Source: an uncultured Alphaproteobacteria bacterium | GTDB taxonomy: Bacteria > Pseudomonadota > Alphaproteobacteria > HIMB59 > GCA-002718135 | Assembly: GCA_902625365.1 (NCBI GenBank) | Contig: CACOAX010000007.1 | Location: 1-43,537 of the forward strand | Length of the DNA stretch: 43,537 bases | Direction: 5' to 3' | Shown here: piece after piece, positions 26,326-35,811 of the stretch | Numbering within the stretch: the stretch's first letter is position 1 | How the letters are laid out: each line of letters opens with the position of its first letter | Translations under genes and position numbers: made by a program | The notes under the pieces: model-generated | Database searches by the model: none | Seen by the model: only the letters and a program-made list of their open reading frames with translations | Told to the model about the DNA's origin: nothing

Positions 26326-28122
26326 ATGAAACAAAAAAATTATCAAAATTCAACAAAAAATACCCTTGGAAAACTACCCATTTGGAATTTAAAGGATTTA
26401 TATGAATCCCCAAAAGCTAAGAAGCTGAACAATGATTTAAATAAGCTCAGAATATCAACTAAAAAATTTGAGAAAAAATACGCATCCAAAATCACCAAGA
26501 TTAGTTCTAATCAACTCTTAAAAGCCATTATTGAATTAGAGGATATTGATACAAAAATAGATAAAATTATGTCTTATGCGCATTTATTAGTTGCAGAGGA
26601 TGGTAATAATGAAAAGAATAAAATTTTTTATCAACAAATGCAGGAACAAATAACAAATATTGCCTCCTCAATTGTTTTCTTTAGTCTTGAGATAAATGAA
26701 ATTTCTGAAAAAAATTTAAAAAAAATTTATGCTGATAAAAAACTAAAGATTTACAAAAACTGGATAAAAAATATTCGAAAATTCAAACCTTATCAATTGG
26801 ATGTTAAAACAGAAAAATTACTTCAAGAAAAAAGTATTACTTCTAGATCAGCCTGGATCAGACTATTTGATGATACAATTGCATCACTAAAATTTCCTTT
26901 TAAGGGAAAAAATTTATCTAGTGCTGAAATTTTTAATTTTCTTTCTGATAAAAAAGAATCAAATCGTAAAAAATCAGCTGAGGTAGTATCTGCTGTTTTA
27001 AAAGATAATATTAGTTTGTTTACATCTATTACTAATAATCTTGCAAAAGATAAATCAATAAATGATAAATGGAGAGGATTGCCAAACCCAGTCAGTTCAA
27101 GAAATTTATCTAATGTTGTTGAAGATGAAGTTGTAGAAGCCTTAACTGAAACAATAAAAGAAAATTATCCAAACATTGCTCATCGTTATTATAAAATAAA
27201 ATCTAAATGGCTAAAAAAGAAACCTTTAATGTATTGGGATAGAAATGCACCTCTTCCTTTTCAATCACAGAGTATTTATTCGTGGAAAGATGCAAGACAA
27301 ATTGTAACTGATGCTTATTCAAATTTTGATGAGAGGGCAGGAAATATTGTAAATAAATTTTTTGATAATTCATGGATACACGCTCCAGTAATCCCAGGAA
27401 AATCTCCCGGTGCGTTCGCTGCCTCTACTGTTCCATCAGCTCATCCATTTATACTTGTTAATTATCAGGGTAAAGCAAGAGATATAGCAACTCTCGCTCA
27501 TGAACTTGGACACGGCATTCATCAATATTTAGCAGGACGAAAACAAACTTATTTTAATTCTTCAACACCGTTAACGCTTGCTGAAACAGCAAGTGTTTTT
27601 GGAGAAATGTTAACTTTTAAATCTCTTTTATCTATTACTACAAAAGAAAATGAACGTAGGGGGCTGCTAGCAAACAAAGTCGAAGATATGCTAAACACTG
27701 TTGTGAGGCAAATTGCTTTTTTTGAATTTGAAAAACGTATTCATCATCAAAGAAAAATCAAAGAACTAAGTGTTGACGAGATTTGTGAAATTTGGATTGA
27801 TGTTCAAAAGAAAAGCTTAGGACCATCAATAAAATTTAATGATGATTACAAATATTTTTGGAGCTATATACCCCATTTTATTCATTCACCATTTTATGTT
27901 TATGCATATGCTTTTGGTGATTGTCTTGTTAATTCTCTTTTTAATGTTTACGAGAGCAAACTACCTAAATTTGAAGACAAATACATTACTTTGTTAGAGA
28001 GTGGTGGTAGTGATACATATGATAAACTATTGAAACCTTTTGGATTAAATCCCAAGAAAAAAGATTTTTGGCAAAAAGGAGTTAATGTTATTGAGAATCT
28101 GATTGACCAATTAGAAGAATAA
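26326..28122 (+). CDS. pepF: oligoendopeptidase F (M3B zinc metallopeptidase)
   Basis: 598 residues. The zinc site HELGH is at 392-396 in TLAHELGHGIHQYLAG, with the third ligand in the following LAETASVFGEML. The N-terminal helical region with GKLPIWNLKDLYESP is typical of PepF/M3B. C-terminal text SYIPHFIHSPFYVYAYAFG closes the substrate channel. It cuts oligopeptides of about 7-17 residues in the cytoplasm, so it suits a cell that imports peptides through the transporter at 596-5833. It is the first gene of a run with the ABC1 kinase-like gene 5 bases downstream. Confidence 0.95.
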   Translation: MKQKNYQNSTKNTLGKLPIWNLKDLYESPKAKKLNNDLNKLRISTKKFEKKYASKITKISSNQLLKAIIELEDIDTKIDKIMSYAHLLVAEDGNNEKNKIFYQQMQEQITNIASSIVFFSLEINEISEKNLKKIYADKKLKIYKNWIKNIRKFKPYQLDVKTEKLLQEKSITSRSAWIRLFDDTIASLKFPFKGKNLSSAEIFNFLSDKKESNRKKSAEVVSAVLKDNISLFTSITNNLAKDKSINDKWRGLPNPVSSRNLSNVVEDEVVEALTETIKENYPNIAHRYYKIKSKWLKKKPLMYWDRNAPLPFQSQSIYSWKDARQIVTDAYSNFDERAGNIVNKFFDNSWIHAPVIPGKSPGAFAASTVPSAHPFILVNYQGKARDIATLAHELGHGIHQYLAGRKQTYFNSSTPLTLAETASVFGEMLTFKSLLSITTKENERRGLLANKVEDMLNTVVRQIAFFEFEKRIHHQRKIKELSVDEICEIWIDVQKKSLGPSIKFNDDYKYFWSYIPHFIHSPFYVYAYAFGDCLVNSLFNVYESKLPKFEDKYITLLESGGSDTYDKLLKPFGLNPKKKDFWQKGVNVIENLIDQLEE

Positions 28123-28127
28123 AATTG

Positions 28128-29471
28128 ATGAAAGATAAAGAAGCAAAATCCCTAACTAAACAACTTACCAGGTACGCTAAAGTTGGTGGTGTTGTTGGAA
28201 AATTAGCCACTAAACTTGCAAGTCAAAGATATTTAGGTGTTAAGTTAGATAAAGAAAAACATGCTTCAGAAATAAGAGCTGCTCTTGGAAGTATTAAAGG
28301 GCCCTTGATGAAAGTGGCACAATTATCCGCAACCATACCTGACTTACTTCCTGATGAGTACGCACAAGAGCTTATGCATTTACAGTCTAATGCACCACCG
28401 ATGGGATGGTTGTTTGTCAAAAGAAGAATGGCTGCAGAATTAAAACAAGACTGGCAAAAAAATTTTATCGAGTTTGATAAAGAAGCAACAAGAGCGGCTT
28501 CTCTTGGACAAGTTCATAAAGCTAAAATACAAAATGATGATATAGTCGCCTGCAAACTCCAATACCCAGATATGGCTTCAGCAGTTAGTGCGGATCTCTC
28601 ACAATTAAAAATGATTTTTTCAATTTATCAGTCTTATAATAAAGCGATTAAGACTGATGAAGTATATAAAGAAATTACTGACAGACTTAAAGAGGAGCTA
28701 GATTACGAAAGAGAGAAAAAATTAATGGCTGTATTTAGAAATATATTTTCAAATATAAATTTTGTTCATGTCCCAAAAACCTACGATAAATTATCTACAA
28801 AAAGATTACTAACCATGAGCTGGCTAGATGGCGAGCCTATTTTGAATTTTAAAAAATCTCCTAAAGAAACAAGAAATACTCTAGCAGCTAATATGTATAA
28901 AGCGTGGTACAAACCATTCTTTGAATACGGAGTGCTTCATGGAGATCCACATTTAGGAAATTATTCTGTACAAAAAAAAGACCTAAGCATTAATATATAT
29001 GACTTTGGTTGTATGAGAATTTTTAATGGTAATTTCATTCAAGGTGTAATTGACTTATATTTTGCTCTTCAAGAAAAAGACAATTCAAAGGCAGTTCATG
29101 CGTATGAGCAATGGGGATTTACAGATATTACCAAAGAGAAATTAAAAGTATTAAATAAATGGGCAGGATTTTTATATTCACCTTTAATGGAAGATAAAGT
29201 TCAAAAAATACAAGAAAGTGATAGTGGTATATATGGAGCACAAATTGCATCTGAAGTTCATCAAGAACTTAAAAAACTAGGTGGTGTTAAACCTCCAAAA
29301 GAATTTGTGTTCATGGATAGAGCAGCAGTAGGACTAGGCTCAGTATTCATGCATTTAAAAGCTGAAGTTAATTGGTACAGAATATTCCATGAGCTCATTG
29401 AAGATTTTAACTCAAAAAAATTAATGAAAAACCAACAAAAAGCTTTAAATTTAGCTGACCTATCAATATAA
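28128..29471 (+). CDS. ABC1/UbiB family atypical kinase-like protein (AarF domain)
   Basis: 447 residues from the ATG at 28128 (a TTG lies one codon earlier). The family's N-terminal signature helix reads KVAQ (62-65) where UbiB/COQ8 proteins have KxGQ. The alanine-rich loop is AASLGQVHKA. Catalytic-loop text is HGDPHLGN (271 onward) and the metal site is YDFGCM. ABC1 proteins support ubiquinone synthesis or lipid homeostasis through ATPase activity. No transmembrane helix is visible at the C-terminus. It sits between pepF and pntAA with gaps of 5 and 6 bases. Confidence 0.88.
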   Translation: MKDKEAKSLTKQLTRYAKVGGVVGKLATKLASQRYLGVKLDKEKHASEIRAALGSIKGPLMKVAQLSATIPDLLPDEYAQELMHLQSNAPPMGWLFVKRRMAAELKQDWQKNFIEFDKEATRAASLGQVHKAKIQNDDIVACKLQYPDMASAVSADLSQLKMIFSIYQSYNKAIKTDEVYKEITDRLKEELDYEREKKLMAVFRNIFSNINFVHVPKTYDKLSTKRLLTMSWLDGEPILNFKKSPKETRNTLAANMYKAWYKPFFEYGVLHGDPHLGNYSVQKKDLSINIYDFGCMRIFNGNFIQGVIDLYFALQEKDNSKAVHAYEQWGFTDITKEKLKVLNKWAGFLYSPLMEDKVQKIQESDSGIYGAQIASEVHQELKKLGGVKPPKEFVFMDRAAVGLGSVFMHLKAEVNWYRIFHELIEDFNSKKLMKNQQKALNLADLSI

Positions 29472-29477
29472 GAACTC

Positions 29478-30599
29478 ATGCTCTTATCTGCCATTAAAGA
29501 AAATGATAACAATGAGACAAGAGTCTCTATCTCTCCTGAATCTGTAAAGCTTTTTTCTAGACTAGGTTTTGAAGTTATAATTGAAAATGGAGCGGGACAA
29601 ACTTCAGGATATCAAAATTTAAATTATGAAGAAGCTGGAGCAAAAATTGTTTCTAGATCTGAATGCTTGAAGGCTGATGTTTGTTTATGTGTTAGAATGC
29701 CAAGTACTGATGATATAAATAATTTAAAAAGTAATTCATTACTTATTGGAATTTTAAACCCTTATGAAAATAAATCAGAATTTTCTAATTTAAACAAAAA
29801 CAAAATATCATCATGTTGTATGGAATTAATTCCTAGAATAAGTAGAGCCCAAAGTATGGATGTTTTATCATCTCAAGCTAATTTAGCAGGGTATAGAAGT
29901 GTAATTGATGCAGCAGAGCAATTTGGAAAAGCTTTTCCAATGATGATGACTGCAGCCGGAAGAGTAAATCCAGCAAAAGTTATGATACTTGGTGTAGGAG
30001 TTGCAGGTTTACAAGCAATTGCAACAGCAAAAAGACTTGGGGCAGTAGTATCTGCTACTGATGTAAGAGCAGCAACTAAAGAACAAGTTGAAAGTCTTGG
30101 TGGAAAATTCATTATGGTTGAAGATAATGAAGCTGAAAATGCTGAAACTGCAGGTGGTTATGCAAAGGAAATGAGTGAAGATTATAAGAAAAAACAAGCT
30201 CAATTGATAGCAGAAACAGTTTCAAAACAAGATATAGTAATTTGTACAGCTCTTATTCCTGGGAAAAAAGCTCCAGTTTTAATCTCAGAAGAAATGGTTT
30301 CTTCGATGATACCAGGCTCAGTAGTAATTGATTTGGCTGTGGAAGCTGGTGGTAATTGCCCTTTAAGTAAATTGAATGAAATAGTAGTGCATAATGGAGT
30401 AAAAATCGTTGGTTATGGAAATGTTCCTGGAAGAGTAGCAAAAGATGCCTCAGCACTTTATGCTAAAAACATTTTTAACTTCTTAAGTTTATTAATAGAT
30501 AAAGAAAATAAAAAAATAAATTTTGATTTTGATGATGAAATAATTAATTCTGTTTTGCTAACGTATGATGGGGAGGTAAGATTGGAGCAATTTAAATAA
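29478..30599 (+). CDS. pntAA: proton-translocating NAD(P) transhydrogenase, alpha-1 subunit (NAD-binding)
   Basis: 373 residues of the AlaDh/PNT family: the soluble NAD(H)-binding domain I. Visible are NETRVSISPESVKLFSRLGF, the catalytic-loop residues RAQSMDVLSSQANLAGYR, the Rossmann turn LGVGVAGLQA (172-177) and the acidic residue D195 for the NAD ribose. It is separate from the membrane part, as in Rhodospirillum rubrum; E. coli PntA fuses the two. The following gene starts 1 base after its stop. Confidence 0.96.
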   Translation: MLLSAIKENDNNETRVSISPESVKLFSRLGFEVIIENGAGQTSGYQNLNYEEAGAKIVSRSECLKADVCLCVRMPSTDDINNLKSNSLLIGILNPYENKSEFSNLNKNKISSCCMELIPRISRAQSMDVLSSQANLAGYRSVIDAAEQFGKAFPMMMTAAGRVNPAKVMILGVGVAGLQAIATAKRLGAVVSATDVRAATKEQVESLGGKFIMVEDNEAENAETAGGYAKEMSEDYKKKQAQLIAETVSKQDIVICTALIPGKKAPVLISEEMVSSMIPGSVVIDLAVEAGGNCPLSKLNEIVVHNGVKIVGYGNVPGRVAKDASALYAKNIFNFLSLLIDKENKKINFDFDDEIINSVLLTYDGEVRLEQFK

Positions 30600-30600
30600 T

Positions 30601-30918
30601 ATGGAAGCACATTCTTCAGAAGTTTTTGTTATTGGGTTAACAGTATTTTTCTTAGCTTGTATTATTGGCTATTATGTAGTTTGGTCAGTTACTCCTGCTT
30701 TACATAGTCCATTGATGGGTGTGACAAATGCTATATCAAGTGTAATTATAGTTGGGGCAATATTGGCAGCCGGTCCTCAAGGTTTTGATACTTCAAAAAT
30801 TTTTGGATTAATTGGTGTTGTATTAGCTTCAGTTAATATTTTTGGAGGTTTCTTAGTAACATATCGAATGCTTTCGATGTTTAAGAAAAAAACTAAAAAA
30901 ACAAAGGAAAAAGAATAA
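30601..30918 (+). CDS. pntAB: NAD(P) transhydrogenase alpha-2 subunit (membrane)
   Basis: 105 residues with three hydrophobic helices. The sequence YYVVWSVTPALHSPLMGVTN and AISSVIIVGAI is the conserved core of the PntAB membrane subunit (domain II part). With PntB it forms the proton channel. Its stop overlaps the pntB start as TAATG. Confidence 0.95.
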   Translation: MEAHSSEVFVIGLTVFFLACIIGYYVVWSVTPALHSPLMGVTNAISSVIIVGAILAAGPQGFDTSKIFGLIGVVLASVNIFGGFLVTYRMLSMFKKKTKKTKEKE

Positions 30919-32312
30919 TGTCTTCTAACATGGTTGCGATATTATATCTAATATCTGCGTTATTATTTATCTTTGCTTTAAGAGGTTTATCTCACCCTGA
31001 GTCTTCAAGAATGGGCAACATTTTTGGTATCATTGGAATGATTATAGCGGTGTTCACAACACTAATGTTTAAATCTGTTCTTAGCTATTACGAAATTGGA
31101 GCCGCAATCCTTATTGGTGGTGCAATAGGTTCATTTATTGCTCTTAGAATTGAAATGACAGCATTACCTCAATTGGTAGCAGCTTTTCACAGCTTAGTAG
31201 GATTAGCAGCTGTTTTTGTTGCTGCTGCTGCTTTTTATGATCCAGTTGCTTTTAGTATTGGAAAAGTTGGATCAATTAAAACTGCTAGTCTAGTTGAAAT
31301 GAGTATTGGAACATTTATCGGTGCTATTACTTTTTCTGGTTCGGTTTTAGCTTTTGGAAAATTACAAGGAACCATTTCTGGAAAGCCTATTGTATTTAAG
31401 TTTCAGCATCTTATCAATGCACTAATTTTCTTATTAATTATTTTCTTAATTGTTTTATTTGTAATTAATCAATCTCCAACAATTTTTTGGACAATAGTCA
31501 TTGTTTCAATATTACTAGGATTTCTTGTAGTAATTCCTATTGGTGGAGCTGATATGCCAGTTGTCGTTTCTATGTTAAACTCTTATTCAGGATGGGCAGC
31601 TTGCGGCATAGGATTTACACTAAGCAATAATCTCTTAATTATAACTGGCGCACTTGTTGGAGCATCTGGTGCAATATTAAGTTATATAATGAGTAAAGGG
31701 ATGAATAGATCCATTATTAATGTTGTTCTAGGAGGTTTTGGTGGTGAGCAAGACACCAGTGCTAGTAAGGATAACTCAGACAAAATTGTTAAACAAGGTA
31801 ATGCAGAGGATGCTGCATATATAATGAAAAACGCAGACTCTGTAATTATTGTACCAGGATATGGAATGGCTGTAGCACAAGCGCAACATGCTTTAAGAGA
31901 AATGGGTGACATATTAAAAAAAGAAGGAATAGAAGTAAGATACGCAATTCATCCAGTAGCTGGAAGAATGCCAGGTCATATGAATGTTTTGCTTGCTGAA
32001 GCAAATGTTCCTTATGAAGAGGTCTTAGAACTAGACGAAATAAATCATGATTTTCCAATGACTGAGGTTTCATTTGTTATTGGAGCAAATGATGTAACAA
32101 ATCCAGCTGCAAAAACAGATGAGTCGTCTCCTATTTTTGGTATGCCTATTTTAGATGTGGAAAAATCTCAGAGCGTTCTATTTGTAAAACGTTCAATGGC
32201 AACTGGTTATTCTGGTGTTGATAACGAATTATTTTATAGAGATAATACGACTATGCTATTTGGAGATGCTAAAAAAATGTGTGAGGATATCGTAAAAAGT
32301 CTTTCTGCCTAA
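30918..32312 (+). CDS. pntB: NAD(P) transhydrogenase beta subunit
   Basis: 464 residues. The N-terminal two-thirds is membrane-embedded (about nine helices, with [20 protein letters not shown] near its end). The C-terminal NADP(H)-binding domain III has [38 protein letters not shown] and [14 protein letters not shown]. The complex uses the proton gradient to reduce NADP with NADH and thus supplies NADPH, which the reductase at 38319 could use. It overlaps rpsU tail to tail by 4 bases. Confidence 0.97.
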   Translation: MSSNMVAILYLISALLFIFALRGLSHPESSRMGNIFGIIGMIIAVFTTLMFKSVLSYYEIGAAILIGGAIGSFIALRIEMTALPQLVAAFHSLVGLAAVFVAAAAFYDPVAFSIGKVGSIKTASLVEMSIGTFIGAITFSGSVLAFGKLQGTISGKPIVFKFQHLINALIFLLIIFLIVLFVINQSPTIFWTIVIVSILLGFLVVIPIGGADMPVVVSMLNSYSGWAACGIGFTLSNNLLIITGALVGASGAILSYIMSKGMNRSIINVVLGGFGGEQDTSASKDNSDKIVKQGNAEDAAYIMKNADSVIIVPGYGMAVAQAQHALREMGDILKKEGIEVRYAIHPVAGRMPGHMNVLLAEANVPYEEVLELDEINHDFPMTEVSFVIGANDVTNPAAKTDESSPIFGMPILDVEKSQSVLFVKRSMATGYSGVDNELFYRDNTTMLFGDAKKMCEDIVKSLSA

Positions 32313-32506
32313 TCGTTATTTCTTTTTGCAGATTTTCTAGCTCTTCTAATATTTTCTTCTTTTTCTCTTGCACGTTTCAAACAAGGTTTTTCGTAATGTT
32401 TACGTAGTTTCATTTCTTTATACAAACCTTCGCGCTGCATTTTCTTTTTAAGCGTTCTAATTGCTTGTTCCACATTATTATCTTTTACGTTTACAAAAAG
32501 TGTCAT
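32309..32506 (-). CDS. rpsU: 30S ribosomal protein S21
   Basis: 65 residues, basic, with the family pattern [20 protein letters not shown] then [19 protein letters not shown]21 sits on the small subunit near the anti-Shine-Dalgarno region. In many alphaproteobacteria it lies beside a COQ9-family gene, as here with def between. It has its own promoter region in the 94 bases shared with def. Confidence 0.97.
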   Translation of the reverse strand: MTLFVNVKDNNVEQAIRTLKKKMQREGLYKEMKLRKHYEKPCLKRAREKEENIRRARKSAKRNND

Positions 32507-32600
32507 TGGGACGGGCTACTAACATAAACTTATATTATTTGCAAACGGATATATTGAATTAATCTATTGGTATATTAGAAAAAATACTTATATTTAATAT

Positions 32601-33131
32601 GTGTCCATTCTCAAAATATCAAAAATCGGTCATCCCATTTTACTAAAAGAATGTTCTGAGATAAAAAAATTCTCATCAGATTCTCTAAAAAAAATAGTTT
32701 ATGATATGTCTGAAACAATGCTTGACTATAATGGTATAGGTTTAGCAGCACCTCAAGTACACATTTCAAAGCAAATAATAGTATTTCGTAATCCTGATAA
32801 TGAAGAGAAAGATAATATTGAGATAACACCATTAATAAATCCTAGTTTTATACCTATGGGAAAAGAAACTGAGGATGATTGGGAAGGATGTTTATCTATC
32901 CCTGGAATGCAAGGTTTGGTTAGAAGATTTAAAAAAATTAAATATTCTGGATTTGATCTTGATGGTAAAGTGATTGAAAATGAAGTTGAAGGCTTACATG
33001 CAAGGGTAGTACAACATGAGGTAGATCATTTAAACGGAATTTTATATACATCGCGCCTAGCACATAAAAATGCTTTTGGTTTTGAAAAAGAAATAACAAC
33101 TTATTGGAAAAATGAACAAAACAGAAAATAA
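32601..33131 (+). CDS. def: peptide deformylase
   Basis: 176 residues with all three catalytic motifs: GIGLAAPQV (45-53), EGCLS (95-99, metal ligand C97) and QHEVDHLNG (HEVDH at 139-143). It removes the formyl group from nascent proteins. It starts with GTG; an out-of-frame ATG lies 2 bases before it. It is not next to fmt, as def often is. Its 3' end overlaps the COQ9-family gene by 20 bases. Confidence 0.96.
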   Translation: MSILKISKIGHPILLKECSEIKKFSSDSLKKIVYDMSETMLDYNGIGLAAPQVHISKQIIVFRNPDNEEKDNIEITPLINPSFIPMGKETEDDWEGCLSIPGMQGLVRRFKKIKYSGFDLDGKVIENEVEGLHARVVQHEVDHLNGILYTSRLAHKNAFGFEKEITTYWKNEQNRK

Positions 33132-33729
33132 AAAAAAAGAAAATATTCTTATAAAAGCTAAAAAAATTGTATCAATCGAAGGTTGGTCATCAGAAATATT
33201 TTCAAAATTACAAAAACAAAATATAGAAAAAAAAGATTTATTATATTTTTTTCCAGATGGATATAAAGATTTATTAGAATATGCTCTACAAAGTATTAAT
33301 GAAAAACTTAAATTTAAATTAAAAACAATTAATTTAATTAATTTTCCAATTAACAAAAGAATAAAAAAAATATTATTATTACGATTTGACATATTAAATG
33401 AAGATAAACAATTTTATAAAAAAACTTTTAACCATCTTTTGCTGCCAACAAATAACAAAATATCCAAAAAGAGTTTATATAATTCAGTAAATACAATGTG
33501 GTATTTAGCTGGAGATAATTCAACAGATTTTAATTTTTATACAAAAAGACTTATTTTATCAGGAATATATACTAATGCCTTATTCGTTTTTTTTTCAAAA
33601 GAAATGAAGAATGTTGAAGAAAATATCGATAAAAATCTCAAGAGAATATCAAAAATTCCAAAAGTTAAGGAAAGAATATCTTTTATTAAAGATAACGGTC
33701 CTAAATTCTTAAAAAGTTTTTTAGTTTAA
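33112..33729 (+). CDS. COQ9 family protein
   Basis: 205 residues. The C-terminal half holds the COQ9 hallmark MWYLAGDNSTDFNFYTKR followed by LILSGIYTNALFVFF, a conserved stretch of the TIGR02396/COQ9 family, with a TetR-like fold expected upstream. COQ9 binds lipid and helps ubiquinone synthesis by presenting intermediates to COQ7. The N-terminus is very lysine-rich with a run of nine A near its start. It begins 20 bases inside def with no clear ribosome site, so coupled translation is likely. Confidence 0.86.
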   Translation: MNKTENKKKENILIKAKKIVSIEGWSSEIFSKLQKQNIEKKDLLYFFPDGYKDLLEYALQSINEKLKFKLKTINLINFPINKRIKKILLLRFDILNEDKQFYKKTFNHLLLPTNNKISKKSLYNSVNTMWYLAGDNSTDFNFYTKRLILSGIYTNALFVFFSKEMKNVEENIDKNLKRISKIPKVKERISFIKDNGPKFLKSFLV

Positions 33730-33926
33730 GCTATACTATCTGGCTCTAATTTATTTTGAATTTCTAATATCTTATCTTTTAGGATTAACTTTCTTTTTTT
33801 TAACCTTTGAATTTGTAAAAAATCTACAGTACTTTTTTCTTGAAGCCTAATAAGTATTTCATCGAGATCCCTATGTTCTTGTTCAAAATTTTTTAAAATT
33901 TCTATAAGTTTGTTTATATCATCCAT
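33726..33926 (-). CDS. DUF465/YdcH family small coiled protein
   Basis: 66 residues from the ATG at 33926 (an upstream start at 33950 would add eight unlike residues). The pattern KNFEQEHRDLDEILIRLQ, IQRLKKRKLILKDKI and the end LEPDSIA is that of DUF465, a short helical-hairpin protein with no known role. It overlaps coq9 tail to tail by 4 bases and is divergent from pfk. Confidence 0.88.
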   Translation of the reverse strand: MDDINKLIEILKNFEQEHRDLDEILIRLQEKSTVDFLQIQRLKKRKLILKDKILEIQNKLEPDSIA

Positions 33927-33970
33927 GAAAATAAATAAGTAAAAATACAATATTAGTATATAAACTTACT

Positions 33971-35056
33971 GTGATAAAAAAAATAGCAATTTTAACAAGC
34001 GGTGGAGATTGTGCAGGTTTAAATGCAGTAATTCGAGCTGTTACATTAAGAGCACATAACAAGTACAATTGGGAAGTTTATGGAATAAAAGATGGAACAT
34101 TAGGCTTGTTAAAAGAACCACTGGATGTAATTAAATTAGAACCACAAAATTTTGAGGGTAGTCTAATGAGAATGGGTGGAACCTTTCTAGGATCAAATAA
34201 CAAAGGCAACCCTTTTAAAAAAACTATAAGGAATGGAAAAAAAATTGACTCATCTGATTTAGTTATACAAGGTTTTAAAAAATTAGGAATTGATGCTCTA
34301 ATTGGTATTGGTGGTGATGGAAGTTTGAAAATTCTTCAAAGTATTACAAAAAAAGGAAATATAAATTTTGTAGGTATTCCAAAAACTATTGATAATGATG
34401 TTAAGCATAATGAACTATCTATAGGTTACGATACTGCAGTTGACGTAGCAACAAATGCTTTAGATATGCTTCAACCAACGGCAGCAAGCCACAGGAGAGT
34501 AATGATTTTAGAAGTGATGGGTAGAGATGCAGGCCACATTGCTTTGAATGCAGGAATTGCTGGAGGGGCAGATATTATTTTGATTCCTGAGATTCAATAT
34601 TCAATAAAATCTATTGCTGATCATATTGAAAAACTTAGATCTAAAGGAAGAAATCATGCATTAATTGTTGTTGCAGAAGCTGTAAAAAAAGAAAACGGTA
34701 AAAAAGCTACAGTGAAATATGTTGATGGAGAGGTGCGCCTTGGAGGAATTGGAAATTATCTTGGTGATGAAATCTATAAAATAACAGATTCTGAAACAAG
34801 AGTTACAGTTTTGGGACATGTTCAAAGGGGTGCTCAACCAACCCATAGGGATCGTTTAATTGCAAGTGCCTTTGGAGTTTATGCTGTTGACTTAATTGCA
34901 AAGAAAAAATTTAATAGAGTAGTTGTTTGGAAAGACAGAGGAGTACATGATTTGATGCTTAGTCAAGTTGCAGGATATTCAAAAACTGTTCAAAAGAATG
35001 ATCCTTTGATCAAAGTAGCTGAAGGTCTTGGAATTTATATTGGTGAAACAAACTAA
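33971..35056 (+). CDS. 6-phosphofructokinase (ATP or pyrophosphate type)
   Basis: 361 residues. Family motifs: ILTSGGDCAGLNAVIRAV (start), GIGGDGS (D116, G117), and the catalytic PKTIDND (K138, base D141), then MEVMGRD-like EVMGRDAGHIAL and GHVQRGAQPTHRDR. The residue pair at E. coli positions 104/124 is Gly/Lys: Gly104 is the ATP-type residue, while Lys124 occurs in PPi enzymes and also in plant-type ATP enzymes. The phosphate donor is therefore open, with ATP slightly favoured. It starts with GTG; a TATATA lies 8 bases before it, so the leader is almost absent. Confidence 0.92.
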   Translation: MIKKIAILTSGGDCAGLNAVIRAVTLRAHNKYNWEVYGIKDGTLGLLKEPLDVIKLEPQNFEGSLMRMGGTFLGSNNKGNPFKKTIRNGKKIDSSDLVIQGFKKLGIDALIGIGGDGSLKILQSITKKGNINFVGIPKTIDNDVKHNELSIGYDTAVDVATNALDMLQPTAASHRRVMILEVMGRDAGHIALNAGIAGGADIILIPEIQYSIKSIADHIEKLRSKGRNHALIVVAEAVKKENGKKATVKYVDGEVRLGGIGNYLGDEIYKITDSETRVTVLGHVQRGAQPTHRDRLIASAFGVYAVDLIAKKKFNRVVVWKDRGVHDLMLSQVAGYSKTVQKNDPLIKVAEGLGIYIGETN

Positions 35057-35811
35057 AAATTTCCTAATTTTTTCCATATATAAAAATATATTTTGTAAGG
35101 TAATATCCTTGTAAATTTAAAAAAATATACAATCAAATAGGGAAAAATTATCTCAAATTCTTTACCTTTAGTTAACCTAACAAATATTTTTTTCCCTGCA
35201 TATTCAGCACTTTTTAAAAAAGGCATTTTGAAACTATTTTTTTTGGTTGCTTCGGTATCAATAAAACCTGGACATATGACTCTAACATTAATGTTCAACT
35301 TTTTGAAATCAAAATACAAGCTTTCACTCAAGCTTAATTGAGCTGCCTTAGAAATTCCATACGCCCCAGCTGTTGGCCAACCTCTATATCCCAACGGTGA
35401 AGAAATAATAGCAATCGTATTATTTCTATTTTTCATAACATCTTTTAATTTGTTAACACAATACAAAGTGCCTTTGATATTTACATCTACGAGCAATTCG
35501 TAGTTTGAAATATCAAATATTTGATTTTTGTTTGGACTATAAGCTGATGCATTTAATAAAGCTATATCAATTTTACCAATATTTTTTTCTATAGAATTAA
35601 TCGTTTCATCAACATTATTTTTTGAAGAAATATCACAAACTATAGCATGAACCAAATTTTTATTATTATTTAGTTCCAATTTTTTTTTTGCAGTTTCAAG
35701 TTTTATTTTATTACTTGAAGAAATTACAACTTGCCAATTATTATTTATAAATTCTTTTGCTGTAGCAAAACCAATACCTGAAGATCCACCGGTAATCCAT
35801 ATAGTTTGCAA
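35053..35811 (-). CDS. short-chain dehydrogenase/reductase (SDR)
   Basis: 252 residues, classical SDR. Cofactor turn TGGSSGIGFATA (8-19), ALLNASAYSP in the NNAG position, and the catalytic YGISK (with serine in SSPLGYRGWPTAGAY), then CPGFIDTEATKK. The C-terminal part has extra hydrophobic segments, as in membrane-associated lipid SDRs. The start is TTG, directly abutting the DUF6134-like gene's stop. The substrate is unknown. It is the last gene of the cox15 operon and overlaps pfk tail to tail by 4 bases. Confidence 0.9.
   Translation of the reverse strand: MQTIWITGGSSGIGFATAKEFINNNWQVVISSSNKIKLETAKKKLELNNNKNLVHAIVCDISSKNNVDETINSIEKNIGKIDIALLNASAYSPNKNQIFDISNYELLVDVNIKGTLYCVNKLKDVMKNRNNTIAIISSPLGYRGWPTAGAYGISKAAQLSLSESLYFDFKKLNINVRVICPGFIDTEATKKNSFKMPFLKSAEYAGKKIFVRLTKGKEFEIIFPYLIVYFFKFTRILPYKIYFYIWKKLGNF

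Noticed and set aside
30009-30203. Antisense open frames within the pnt operon (also 30253-30456, 31682-31912, 31846-32073)
   Set aside because: All lie opposite well-conserved transhydrogenase genes, have low-complexity text and no start signals.
32611-32832. Antisense open frame over def
   Set aside because: Shadow of the peptide deformylase gene, whose three motifs are intact.
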